Source: Paraspadella gotoi (taxonomy: Eukaryota; Chaetognatha). From it: DNA of 64,000 nucleotides. Under the pieces are notes generated by a model that was given only the letters and a program-made list of their open reading frames with translations, was not told the origin of the DNA and ran no database searches. Where the stretch lies: the NCBI GenBank assembly GCA_051294375.1, contig CM119271.1:4716421-4780420 (forward strand), read 5' to 3'. Below are positions 26,301 to 36,922 of this stretch, piece by piece (the first letter of the stretch is position 1; every line of letters starts with the position of its first letter). Both the position numbers and the translations under genes were made by a program.

Positions 26301-29300
26301 TGCCGCGCCGGCGTCGCCAACCGAAGATGCGACGAGTGTCTGCCGCATCATTACGGGTTTTCGGAGGAAGGTTGCGGCGCTTGCAGCTGCCACCCGGAAG
26401 GCTCTACCTCGCTGCAGTGCGACGAGACGGGACAGTGCCCTTGCAGGCGAGATACTGTAGTTATTGTTATAGTTATAGTTTCCCTCGGACCTTCTAAATC
26501 TTTTCCCATAATTCTCTCATCCAGGCCCAACGTTGAAGGCCTCTTCTGCGACCGGTGTCGCGAAAACATGTTCGACCTGAGCGCCGGATGCATGCCCTGC
26601 CCCGCTTGTTACGGCCTCGTGCAGCGCCGAGTCGCGCAGCATCGCAAGTCGATGGCCGCCTTGCACGTCCTTTTGAAGCAGGCGTCCGGGGAAAACTTTA
26701 GGTAAGAGTTTTTAGTTTAATTCAAAAATTGGTCTAGTTTACCAGTTTTTATTCTGCGCTCTAGCCTAAACGATACGGAGTTTGAGTCCCTGCTGCATGA
26801 CGTCCAGTCGCGAGTAGAAAATCTACACGAAGTCGCCGAAGAAATTCTAGACGCGGACGGACCAAGTGACAACGACGTCGCAAGGCTCAGGGTAAGGAAG
26901 TTTTGAAAAGTTGGATGTCGCGGCTAATATATTTCACCGTTTGTTTGCGAATTAGCCAAATATTAAAATATGAATATTACAATTCGTTCAGATGGTGGTC
27001 ATTGATTTTCTTCGTTCTCTTGCAGCAACTAAAAGATGACGTCGCCGATTTAGTGGCGCAGACCGAAGCCATAAACTTGGCCGACGCCGAAGCGGACGGT
27101 CACCGCAACGTCTCGCTGGACAGGATCACCGACGCCGTTCTGTTGGTCGATTCCATCAACGAGCTCCTCGAAAACCTCACCATTCTCATGGACAGCGATG
27201 GTAAGGAGAGCGGGAAGTTTAAGAATTACATCTATATATAATAATAATTATTTATCTATATTCTATAATGTTACGTTATTTTATTGCGGTTCAAGGTGAA
27301 ACTTTCAGAGTTTACCTGTCGTTTTTTAGATGTAAGACTCACTATAAAAATTTATATCTGAAAAACCATATTTGTTCCTAACTGACGAAAAATACTATTA
27401 ACGTTGTCAGGATTTTTCTATTCAAATAAGACTATAATGAAGTTAAAATTATAAATAACATCGAATGCTCAATTGCTCATTGTTCAATAGTTAATTGTTT
27501 TATTTTTTCATTTTTTCAATACAAGGCAAAGAGACATTGGAAATGGCGGAGCAGGAACTTTCCAAATACAGCGAAGAGTCTGAGGAGATGATGAAGATGA
27601 CGAAGGAGGCTCGAGCGCTGGCGACCAGAATCTCTGATGAAGCGGACACAATCGTGGGGAACGCAGAGTCCGCGAGAAACAAGTCCAACGTGAGCGTGAT
27701 TTGGATTGCCATTGTCAGAGGAAATTTCATATGTAGTAAAAGTTAAATCTACAAAGTTTTTAGTTTACCCGCGCCGCGAGTACTCGCGGAGCAACTCGCG
27801 GAGTATAAGATCGCTCGGTATGTTTGGCTGTCTGTCCGTCAGGAACTGTCTGTTTTAAATGCTCATAACTCGTGTAATACTGATTGGTAAGATTGGTAAG
27901 GTATCAATAAATGCTTCTTCTGCCTTTAGTTCATATTTCAAAATTCAGAATGTACCGTGATCAGAAAAACGCGGCATAGTTCGTGTAATACTTCACAAAT
28001 TATTTGAAGGCAAATTACTACATTATGCAAATTAATATTCAAAAAATAACAATACTCAATTATCAGTGACAACTTTCTCTCCAGCTCGCCCACGATCTCT
28101 TCCAAGAGGCTTACTCCAGCGGCGAGCGAGTCTCGGCCGACCTCGATCGGCTTCGCGAGGATATCCGCAGCCTCGACGCTGACCTCGCCGATTCCGCAGC
28201 CGACGCCGAAGAGCAGTTCCGCCGCTGCGAAAAGACCCTCAGCGATGCCCAGCGGCTGAAGCAAGCAGCTACGGAGGCCACAGTCCCCTACGTGGATAAA
28301 GAGCTTGTCCTACAAAAGGCGGCGTCCGTCGCCGAAGACGCCGCCAAAGTAGAAGAGGTCGCTGGGAGGCAGATCGAGCAGCAGCAGGTGAGATGGCTGA
28401 CCTACTGTATTGTTGTTTCTTATATAAGCTATGACCTGAAGATGCCGTTCAGTATGCATAATTGCATATTATCTTATGCTGTTACTAGTAATATTTTAAT
28501 TTTGAAGTGTAAATTCCGTTAACATTTTGGAAAAAATAATAATATACAATTATCTACCTCGTCAATTGCGCTGTCGAAGGTTTGAACAATAAAACCGAAA
28601 CGTGTCCGATTTTAATTTGTAACTCGTTGTTAAATACAAATAAAACTCTGCAACTTTGTAAACTAATTATATACCTAAAAATATGAACCCAAAAAACCCG
28701 CTATTTTATCCCGCCACCATCCCTCCACCCCCCCCACCTTTCGCTTCCAGGAAATGCTCTCCATAGTCTCCAAGGCTGTCGCCGAGGGCGAGGAACTCCT
28801 CGAGGAGACTCAGAACGAGCAGCGCCGTCTCGACGAACTCATGGCCGATGCGGACCGACACAAGCAGACCGCCAGTGCCGCCGCAACGGCCGCCAAAGAC
28901 ATCGTCGATGAAGCGGAGCAGACCTTGGAAACGCTGCGCAATTTTGATCGCGAGGTGGAAAACAACAAGGACGACGCCGACGCCGCTGTCGGACTCTTTC
29001 CCGAGATCGAGCGGATCGTCGACGAAGCGGCGGTGGTGACGGACCGGGTCGTCGAAGGTGGCGAGATGTCCGCCGCCGAGGCTAATGCCACCGCGGCTGC
29101 GGAGGCGTTGGAGGAGGCGCGCCGATTGGCGTCAGAAGCCGGAAACGATACCGAAGCGTTGGAAGAGTTGGCCCGGAAGGCGGAAGCGGCTGCTGTGGAA
29201 GCGGAGGAGCTGCTGCAACGGGTCGGAGCGAACGAGACGGCGTTGGAGGTAAGGAAAAAGGTTGTTGGCAAGACGATTCAAAATGATTTTAAGTGTAATT

Positions 29301-29939
29301 GTAATTTAAGTTGCGACATAGGACGCCTGTAACAATTTAACATAAATATTAAATAATATTTTTATATGACAACCGGAAAAGTTTATCTATCTTTCAAACA
29401 TTTTTATTCATAATTAGGAGCTGGAGAACTCTACGATCGGATTCGCGGAGAAGGCGGAAGAGGCGCTGCGGGTCGCCGAGGAGGCAGGGTCGACAGAGGA
29501 GGACGGGAGGAGGAAGGCGGAAGGCGTGATGAGGATGTTAGAGAGACTCTTGAAAGAGATCGAAGGGTTGGACGTGGAAGTGAATCAAACAGTGCTGCGC
29601 AAAGTGAGCAAGAAGTTGGACGAGGCGGAGAAGGGGATCGAAGACGCGGGTAAGTAAAATTATTTCCATAATTGTAGCTTCAGAATAAAAACTAAAAGAG
29701 GACTCGGTTCAATGAGTTAAAAAGTTAAACAAAAATCATTCATATACAACTCTTCCTCCCAACAAGGGCTGGCTGCGACTCTTGCGCAGATCCAAGCCGG
29801 CGCCAAACAACAGGAGGCGTGGATCCTCGAGTACAGCAACGTCGCCGAGGAATTGGAGAAGGAAGTGCGCAACATCGAGGATATTCATCGCGCGTTGCCG
29901 CGGGACTGTCAAAACTCCAACAGGCAGATCGAGAGGTGA
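13398..29939 (+). CDS. Laminin subunit gamma (25 exons, one apparent frameshift)
   Basis: A basement-membrane glycoprotein chain. Exons: 13398-13935, 16531-16654, 17571-17667, 17911-18103, 18484-18619, 22211-22355, 22652-22840, 23050-23173, 23315-23500, 23834-23966, 24089-24233, 24356-24521, 24858-25059, 25143-25473, 25620-25861, 25958-26141, 26257-26446, 26525-26701, 26765-26891, 27026-27200, 27526-27689, 28085-28387, 28751-29248, 29418-29649, 29767-29939. All phases agree except exon 2, which is one base short. With that base the chain is about 1724 residues; human gamma-1 has 1609. Domain order: a hydrophobic signal-like segment near residues 85-112, the LN domain to about 380, four EGF-like LE repeats, an L4 domain at about 618-793, more LE repeats to about 1160, then coiled coil. 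LE exon 15 carries NIDRNAV, the nidogen-binding site. The C-terminus has the Cys that pairs with beta (LPRDCQN) and ends IER. The L4 domain and single coiled coil identify a gamma chain. Intron 17 uses a GC donor. Confidence 0.95.
13936..16530 (+). other. Laminin intron 1
   Basis: AT-rich with poly-A, poly-T and poly-C runs and a short GA tract at 14948-14978. No coding sequence was recognised. Its acceptor is CTTACCTCAG. Confidence 0.75.
16655..17570 (+). other. Laminin intron 2
   Basis: AT-rich, no recognisable element. It ends in a long T tract and TTTTCCTCAG. Confidence 0.8.
18620..22210 (+). other. Laminin intron 5 (3.6 kb)
   Basis: The largest laminin intron. It contains long T runs (about 19015-19042) and GA or CT microsatellites (20315-20358, 20600-20620, 20948-20968, 21690-21727). 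No exon or protein-like frame was recognised. Large early introns often hold enhancers, but no specific site could be named. Confidence 0.75.
20315..20358. repeat. (GA)n microsatellite in laminin intron 5
   Basis: A pure GA run of about 44 bp. Confidence 0.97.
23706..23789 (+). repeat. Dispersed AT-rich repeat, copy 1 (laminin intron 9)
   Basis: Shares CACCAAAGCCTGTCC, TATTTATTAAATGAATG and TATTGGTTGTA with copies at 41241, 54166 and, inverted, 54724. No open frame. Likely a non-autonomous mobile repeat fragment. Confidence 0.7.
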
Positions 29940-30179
29940 GGTGGACGAGAAAGGGAAATGAGGATCAGCTTTTGAGTTTTACGTAAATGAATTGAGTCTT
30001 AAGGTCAAGGATGTTCCGACAAAGGAAAGAGTGGAAAAGACTTAATATGATAATCAATGAGTAGAAACGCCCGCTTTTTTGCGAAATATAAAAAAAATAC
30101 AAAATTTTCCGACGCAAGAGTCGCCGTCTCTTGCTTTTTCCCTTCGCTCAAAGCCGAGGGCCACTTCGTCACGCATTTT

Positions 30180-30250
30180 CCGACGTCACGTGATCGCCGA
30201 TAATTTATCACGTGACGTCGGTCCGCGACGATTTATATCCGTCACGTGAT
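30180..30250. promoter_or_regulatory. Palindromic CRE/E-box cluster
   Basis: A perfect 15-bp inverted repeat (30180-30194 and 30207-30221, 12-bp spacer) has CCGACGTCACGTGAT as each arm. Each arm joins a CRE-like GACGTCA to an E-box CACGTG. A third GTCACGTGAT follows at 30241-30250. Such sites bind CREB/ATF and USF/TFE-type factors in other animals. The target is unclear: it could be a promoter of an unseen transcript or an intronic element if the alternative laminin exon at 30766 is used. Confidence 0.5.
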
Positions 30251-30765
30251 TCGCTATCGTTCCGTCGTTAAAAAAAAAGGCCTCCGCGAGACTCGAGGTC
30301 GTGTCAGATCGTCGATGCGCGATAAAATGCTTCGCGGCGATCGAGACAAATTGACGGGGCATTGGAGGGAGAAAGTGGGATCAAGGCAAGAGAGAGAGGT
30401 TTTCTCCAATAGGAAGTTAAACTATCATCGATTTAAAAATGGATGAGATTTTGGGAATGATAGGGGCAATTGAGCATTTTGTGATAAAGGTCTGGTATCG
30501 AACGAATTTTTAGACAAAAATCGTTCGGTTTTCTTTTAACCATCTTTTCTCTCTGCTCTTTTTTTGAAACAATCACCAGACTTGGGATTTTTTTGTTTTT
30601 TTAATTTGGTGGTCGGTGGAAAAAACCAGGGACGCGAAAAGGATTTTCTTTAGAAATTTAAGACGGTGGTTTTGAGTTACACTTTCCCAAGGGCCATTTT
30701 GTTTTTAAATTAAATTACTGTATAATTCGATGTTTTTTTATAGCAAAGAAAATTTATATTTTTAG

Positions 30766-30832
30766 TGAAAGCGAAACCCTGCGACAAAGAGCGCGGCGCG
30801 GACGACGACGAAGAAAGAACAAAGTGCAGTAA
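30766..30832 (+). CDS. Candidate alternative last exon of laminin gamma (basic tail)
   Basis: The laminin stop region reads GAG AG|GTGAGG, a strong donor that overlaps the stop codon. An acceptor (TATTTTTAG) at 30765 opens a frame in matching phase that encodes 21 residues rich in Arg and Lys (RQRARRGRRRRKNK) and then a stop. Splicing would replace the normal C-terminus ...QIER. Only the phase match and splice signals support it. The unspliced end fits known laminins better and is probably the main form. Confidence 0.25.
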
Positions 30833-31103
30833 AATAATCCTTAAAGGGCGTCATCCTCATGAACTCGATATTTCATTACTTTTTCACATAGAAAATTGTT
30901 TTTTTTTCACGATCCACGAATATGTAAACTTTGTACAGCCATTTACTCGAACCTAGAGTAGATTTTTTAATGCCTCGATAATAGCCTTCGTGTTTAGCTC
31001 AATCGTCTTTGTTAATTGTTGATACTATGAGTGTATTACTATTAGGTTTAACATTGTTAATTTTTGTACATCGGAAGAAGTTTCGAATAGGTCTTCCATT
31101 TTA

Positions 31104-31109
31104 AATAAA
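31104..31109 (+). terminator. Candidate laminin polyadenylation signal
   Basis: AATAAA about 1.2 kb after the laminin stop, before the SINE insertions. Other A/T-rich signals exist upstream. Confidence 0.4.
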
Positions 31110-31227
31110 TGTATTTGGTTATATATTTTTAAAGTGTATCATTTATTCTTGAGCCACGCTAATTGAAGATTTTTAACAGTTAAACGAGATATCACTAATG
31201 AATGTTATCTTAGGCGATAAAGGTTAA

Positions 31228-31481
31228 CTTATGGCAACGGGAGGATAGCCTGTGATACCGGGGGCGCGGGGTATCTCACCAACTGGCGTAGGGCTGCGGA
31301 CCCTCAGTGACCGCCTCCTGTCACTGGCATGTTTATACCGGCACCGTCACATTTAAGCCAGAACCGGGATACCCAGGGATTGAACCCGGACGCACGGATG
31401 GAATGAGATGATTTAACCTGCTCAGCCATTGAGACGAGGCTGAGGAGACAGCAGTGAGGCAGCTTTAAGTCTTGCTGCCAC
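31228..31481 (-). mobile_element. tRNA-derived SINE, copy 1
   Basis: About 254 bp, nearly identical to 31691-31940. Read on the minus strand, a tRNA-like head carries an A box TGGCTGAGCAGG (31428-31417) and a B box GGTTCAATCCC (31386-31376) about 30 bp apart, the spacing of an RNA polymerase III promoter. A GC-rich body follows and ends at TTGCCATAAG. It is not a functional tRNA: no complete cloverleaf was found. Confidence 0.75.
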
Positions 31482-31690
31482 AGGATCCCCCACCAGACTT
31501 CTCCACAGGGGCCTCAATCCTGAGGAGATGTCTGAGAGAAGGTTTTGATCTCATTGCCATAGTGAGGGCGAGCGAGCGAGTCTGGAGCGTTACCAGAGAA
31601 GTAGGGCATAGGCGTGATATGCATACCCTAAGCGATGTAAGCGTGGCGCACGGTGCACAGCGGTTGCGTGTTCGAGAGTAGGGCTCACCA

Positions 31691-31940
31691 CTTATGGCAA
31701 CGGGAGGATAGCCTGTGATACCGCGGGGCATCTCACCAACTGGCGTAGGGCTGCGGACCCTCAGTGACCGCCTCCTGTCACGGCATGTTTATACCGGCAC
31801 CGTCACATTTAAGCCAGAACCGGGATACCCAGGGATTGAACCCGGGACGCACGGATGGAATGAGATGATTTAGCCTGCTCAGCCATTGAGACGAGGCTGA
31901 GGACGGACAGCAGTGAGGCAGCTTTAAGTCTTGCTGCCAC
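31691..31940 (-). mobile_element. tRNA-derived SINE, copy 2
   Basis: A second copy in the same orientation, with an A box at 31885-31874 and a B box at 31842-31832. It lacks a few bases present in copy 1 (for example the GGCGCG-type insertion) but has one extra G in CCCGGGA. An A-rich stretch flanks it at 31941. About 210 bp of unrelated sequence separates the copies. Confidence 0.75.
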
Positions 31941-32182
31941 AAAATATTAAAAAAAAATAATTTTATACTTTCCAATTGAATTGTATTTATCTATAAAGCC
32001 GGAAGTTTCTGCCTAGCATTATAATTTTCGTTTATTAAAATTCCACAATTTTTTTAAAACTTTATTCAAAATTATTAAAAATTTCAAAACCATAATAAAA
32101 TTTATGGTTTTGAATTTAAAAGTATAAAAATTGAGTTAACAAATTAAACAATAGCAAAAATCAATAGTATTTCATTTTCCTA

Positions 32183-34852
32183 TCAAATCGCGATGCTTCC
32201 CGCCCTGAAGTCCGTCTCTCCTATCAAAGCGTTGACCAGAACGGCTCTTTTCTCCGTCCTCGCCGTCTCGAAAGCGGCCTTCAAGACGGGGCGCACTTCG
32301 GCCGGATTGTCGAGTAGAAAGCCCCGGGCGCCGAAGGCCTCGGCCGCGAGGTGGTAATTTGAGTGTTCGAGGGCGCAGGCGGTGTTTCGACCGAAGATGG
32401 GAACCTGGAGTGATAATTAAAATGGTCAAAGATTTAGAAAGCGCCCTTCGGTCGACAGGCTTCACCCCTCAAACCATCTCACCTGTTCCCTACTAATCTG
32501 CGTCCATCCGGCGTCGTTTCCAACGATAGCGACGACGTCGACGCCGAATCGGCGAAAAGTGTCGAACTCGACGAGAGAGTAGCCGAGTGAGCCGTCGCCG
32601 TAAAGGATCAAGACCTAAAAATGATTTTATGCTTATTAACTAGCGATTTACCACTACATAAATGAACCTTCAAAGCCTATATGCGACTTACCTGTGAATC
32701 GGGCCGAACCATCTTCGCGCCCAAAGCGAAGCCCGCGCCCACGCCAAGAGTTCCGAATGGTCCGGGATCCAACCAGCGAAGAGAGCCTCTCGGCCTGAGG
32801 ATGTAACTCGCTGTGGCGACGAAGTCCCCGCCGTCGGCGACGATCACCGAGTCGTCGGGAAGTTCGTCCTCTAGTTTGTGGAGTAGATGTAACGGATTCA
32901 GGTGGGACGCGGTTGGTCGTTCAGCTGAGTGAAAAAAAAAAAACCAATAAAAATAAGCAAGAATTTCACAATTATAATAAAACCATCTTCAAACCTTTTT
33001 CACGGTTTTCGGAGTCGACAATGCGATCTCGTTCTTTTAACTTCTCCCTCCAAGTGTCGACGCCCTCTATCCGATCTCCCAAAGCTTCTTTCAGCGCCCT
33101 CAGCGTCAATAGCGCGTCCGCGGAAATTCCCACCTGGACGTCGTTTGAAGAAAACGTTTCTCTTTCGTTCATAACTCATTCTCTTTCAATTTTAACGAAC
33201 GTGCGGCTTCCAGAAAATGTAGGCGTTTTTGTAGACGCTCTTGACGTCCCTGTTGACCACGATGACCTTCGTTTTTGGATGAAAAGATCGACCATAGTTT
33301 AATCGAAAGTCGCAAACGCCGCCGAGCAAGACGACGACGTCAGCTTCTCTGGAAAAGTGACAAGAGTGACGTTAGACTCCTCGATCAAATAAAAAAATCT
33401 TTAGGGAGTCGAGCCTACCTTAGCGCGTCCCTCCTTTTATGCCGCAATAAAATTTCCGAGTCGCGGCCCAAAATTCCTCGAGCCATCCCGGACAAGTAGC
33501 AAGGAATCCCGAGAGTTTGCAACATCCGGCGCACCTCATCCGGATCCTCCAGGACCGCTTGACTGCCGACGAGGAAGAGCGGCGCCTTTGCGGCAGAGAG
33601 GGCGGACGCCGCGGTGGCGATTTTGCTTGGCGGGGGCGGCGGTAGCTTCGCGGGAAGGGGCGAAGAGTTGCGTTCGTCAAAGGCTCCGGCGAAGAGGTTA
33701 TTCGAGTAACTTGGTGAGGGGGGTGCGATTTCTTAAAGATCGTCAGGTGTCATACATTGTCGCATCAAAACCGTTTAAGTAAAATGAAATCAAATTGCTA
33801 ATTTCAACCACAGCTTTGATTTTCACCTGCGGAGATACATCTCCATCCCATTCTGCACTAAAGATTTGTTCCCGGCTTTCGAAGACATGCTTCCTAACTC
33901 TTTCTCCACGAAGGAGGCAGGATAAAGAGTGTCTACGGGAAGTTCAATGAAGACGGGGCCGGGCGTTCCCGTTCGAGCCACCTTTAAAGAAAGTTTGGGA
34001 ATGGCGGGTAAGGAAAAATATTTTCAGTTTAACGTAAAATATTGTTCCGTGGTCACACAAGATGCTCGTCTCCACCTGCATTGCTTTTCTCAGAGTGGGA
34101 ACGATATCTCGAACTCGCTTCACCGAACTCTGCCATTTGCAGACCGTATTGAAGAGGTTTTTCTGGTCAATATCCTGCAACGCCCCGCGACCTTTTAGAA
34201 GCGTCGCCGTGGCGCCGCCGAGCAGCAGCAACGGCGTTTCCGCCATCAGCGCATTTTTGGCGGCGGTGATGGCGTTCGTGAGACCCGGACCGGCGGTTAC
34301 GGCGGCCACGCCCACTGAACCTAAAGATAAGAGCCTTTAACTTACCCCAATATTTAATCTTAGTATCTTCAGTTACTTTTCCCACCTGGTCGCAAACGGG
34401 CGGCAGCGTCGGCAGCGAAAACTGCGGAAACTTCGTGACGGCAGTCGACAACTCGAATGCCGATATTTTCTGCTTCAACCAGCAACGGGGAAATGTGTCC
34501 TCCGACCTGAAGTTTGACAATTGGGCGCAATAATAGGATACTATAAAAAGTATAAAATTTAAAAAACTACAGTAAAAGTTAATCGGATTCTTATCGTCGT
34601 ATCGGAAATCAATACATCCTCACAATCTGATTTTCAACCTTCCTCAAAATACTCCCTCACCAATGTGAATATATGACGAACATCGTGATCCCTTAGCACT
34701 TGGGCGACCAATTGCCCACCGTGAGGCTCAGTTGTGGTTGACGCCCACCTGGTCGTGGCGCTGCGCCAACAACAGCTTAGAGATGAGAGCAACCCACGAG
34801 GATGACTTTTCAGACAACCGTTCATAGTGGCAAGAACATAGTTTAATCTCAT
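32183..34852 (-). CDS. ILVBL: 2-hydroxyacyl-CoA lyase 2 / acetolactate synthase-like protein
   Basis: A thiamine-diphosphate enzyme. In mammals ILVBL (HACL2) acts at the endoplasmic reticulum in alpha-oxidation, cleaving 2-hydroxyacyl-CoA. Exons: 34852-34661, 34506-34386, 34320-34076, 33981-33827, 33709-33419, 33348-33201, 33133-32995, 32924-32692, 32614-32483, 32404-32183. All phases agree, giving about 625 residues against 632 in human. The N-terminal domain has the cofactor-activating Glu in [12 protein letters not shown] and [10 protein letters not shown]. The middle domain reads [12 protein letters not shown] and IFWKP. The C-terminal diphosphate-binding domain has [10 protein letters not shown] and [14 protein letters not shown]. 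The end DFRAGSIAI matches ILVBL. The start at 34852 ([12 protein letters not shown]) is the first ATG of that frame. The expected N-terminal membrane helix is weak, so the true first exon may differ. Confidence 0.92.
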
Positions 34853-35098
34853 CAAGTATTAATAATAAAAATACAACGCTAAAATAAACATTCAATTCGT
34901 ATGAACGAAAAAATTGACGTTTAGTAAAGATTCGCAGAAATAACAAAAAAACAAATGCCCAGGGAAAAATAAAAGGGAGTGAATCAGAAAAACCCTCTAA
35001 AAACGTACACGCCCCTTAGGGCATATTCTAAAATAAATAAAATTTAATTATAGAATCAGATTCAAAACAAAGAGTATTCACCTCAATCATGAATAACT

Positions 35099-36922
35099 TC
35101 AACAGTCGTCGACATCGTCGTTGTCGAGGTGAATAACCTCGGCTTCCCGCTTTTCGGCGACGACGACAACGTCGTCGTCGCTTTCGTAACCGAAGAACAT
35201 TTCGTCGTAGAGTCGATCTTCGGCTGAGACGCCGGTTTCGGGGTCGTCGACCCCGACGTTTCGCTTCCGCGTAAGAGACGGTCTCGGCGTTGAAGCGGCG
35301 TCGTCGACGATAATTCCGGGCGAGGAGAGATCCTCGCGCGAAGGGGAGGATCGACGAGGCGGGGACGTGGACGATCGGGAAGACTTGGACGGAGACCCCG
35401 TGGAAAACCGCGGAGACGGCGGGAAAATCTCGCCTATGAACTGGATGTCGTCATCATCATCATCGTCGTCTTCCTCGGAAACGATGACCTCGGAACCGTC
35501 ATTGTCGTAAGATGGCCTCGTTTCTCCTTGATGGCGTTCATTTTCGTCTCTGGATATCCTCACATTTTCGTCGCCAGGGGGTGGAGGTTCGACGGATTCG
35601 TCTACAGTTCGTCGACGGATAGATCCCAAAATTGTCTTCAAGTTTTCCAGGTTGACTCGGCTATCAGCAGGAGAACTCTCTGACGGGGGAAGTCGAATCA
35701 CGCGGGGACCCGAATTAGGCTCGGGCGTGTCGTTGTGGTTGTTGTCCTCGTATCGCGGTAGTTTAGAGTCGAAAATATTGATTGCCTTCTCTTTCCGTTT
35801 GATCGCTACTCGAACTGCGGAGTTTTGCATAGTCGATTTTATTTCGGTCGTTTCCCTCATATTGTTTCGCTCTGAGCGTTCACCAATGCTTTTCGAAAGT
35901 TCACTGATGCCTAAAAGTTGCTCGACAGGGAAGAGAGCAACGCCTGAAGAATCGTTGGAAGATTTTGACGCGTTCGTTATAGATCTATTGACAGACTTCA
36001 ACATTGTTTGAAAGTTTGTAAGATCGATAGAGTTCGTCTTTTGCTGGCTAGAAAAACCGATGGAATCATCACCAAGGTCGTTTGTCTGTTTTTCGACTAA
36101 ATCAGTGGATGAAATTTGCATATCCGGGGCCGTTCCGCGGAGATCTTCTACTGCTGAACATTCTTCCGTCACACTTTTAGATTCAAGTTCTCCTTTACCC
36201 GCTTCTTTCTCGTCTTCCAATACTTTCCTTTCCTCTTTCTCCACCACTCTTTCGCTTTCTTCGTCATTCCTCCTTTTCTTATTCTCCTCTTCTCCTTCCT
36301 CCATCCCGATCCTTTCCTCCCCGCACCAAAACCTTCTCTCCCCGTCCTCGACCAAGAGAAACGCGACTCCGCCCAATTCTCGACAGAGGCTCTTGACGAC
36401 GGTGGCGAGAGATCGAAAGCCGATGGGGATGTCGTTCGCCCTCGCGGCCGCGGTTCTCGACGCCAGGATTTTCTCCTGCTCGGGGGTCAGGCCGAGACAG
36501 GGGATCATACGAGTTGTTGTTGTATCAGCGTTGTAATCGAAAGCCGTTTGGTCAAAGCATGGCTTACTCGTTGGTTCGCTTTCCTTTTCAAGGGAAGTCT
36601 CGTTATCTTTCGTAGATTCGTCCTCAGCGTCTGAACCCAAGCTTTCCTCTTTCGCTTTTGGATCAAAGTCTTCATTTATGTCTACACTTACTTCTAATTT
36701 TTCTTCCCTTTTCTCTACCTTTTCTTTTCCTCCATCTTCTTCCTCTACCAACCTCACTCCCCCGCAGTCCACCCCACCGTCGACGAGGAACTTGGTCCTC
36801 GTGGCGCCGGTCGCGGCCCAGCGGCGTCGTCCGGTGCCCGTTTTGTGAATGAGTAGGAAAGTGAAGCCGAAAGAAGAGGCGAGGGATTTAATTTTGGTGG
36901 AAGTCGCCACGAAAACGTCCAT
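35099..36922 (-). CDS. Unrecognised acidic, disordered protein with duplicated motif
   Basis: A single open frame of 607 residues from ATG 36922. I do not recognise it. The N-terminal part has two related segments: near residue 10, IKSLASSFGFTFLLIHK followed by GRRRW; near residue 170, VVKSLCRELGGVAFLLVED followed by ERRFW. These look like an internal duplication of a small folded motif. The rest is Glu-, Asp- and Ser-rich and probably disordered. Four short aliphatic patches next to acidic or Ser residues (EVIVSEEDD, GIIVDDA, DDVVVVAE, AEVIHLDNDD) resemble SUMO-interaction motifs. A basic Ser-Pro-rich stretch (SPRFSTGSPSKSSRSS) lies between them. A nuclear role is possible but is inference. 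Confidence 0.7.
   Translation of the reverse strand: MDVFVATSTKIKSLASSFGFTFLLIHKTGTGRRRWAATGATRTKFLVDGGVDCGGVRLVEEEDGGKEKVEKREEKLEVSVDINEDFDPKAKEESLGSDAEDESTKDNETSLEKESEPTSKPCFDQTAFDYNADTTTTRMIPCLGLTPEQEKILASRTAAARANDIPIGFRSLATVVKSLCRELGGVAFLLVEDGERRFWCGEERIGMEEGEEENKKRRNDEESERVVEKEERKVLEDEKEAGKGELESKSVTEECSAVEDLRGTAPDMQISSTDLVEKQTNDLGDDSIGFSSQQKTNSIDLTNFQTMLKSVNRSITNASKSSNDSSGVALFPVEQLLGISELSKSIGERSERNNMRETTEIKSTMQNSAVRVAIKRKEKAINIFDSKLPRYEDNNHNDTPEPNSGPRVIRLPPSESSPADSRVNLENLKTILGSIRRRTVDESVEPPPPGDENVRISRDENERHQGETRPSYDNDGSEVIVSEEDDDDDDDDIQFIGEIFPPSPRFSTGSPSKSSRSSTSPPRRSSPSREDLSSPGIIVDDAASTPRPSLTRKRNVGVDDPETGVSAEDRLYDEMFFGYESDDDVVVVAEKREAEVIHLDNDDVDDC

Noticed and set aside
30246-30446. Plus-strand open frame after the CRE palindrome
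   Set aside because: Basic, without a recognisable domain or splice partner of matching phase. Too weak to call a gene.
31376-31428. A tRNA gene suggested by A and B boxes
   Set aside because: No acceptor stem or full cloverleaf could be built, and the sequence repeats 460 bp away with a non-tRNA body. It is a SINE head.
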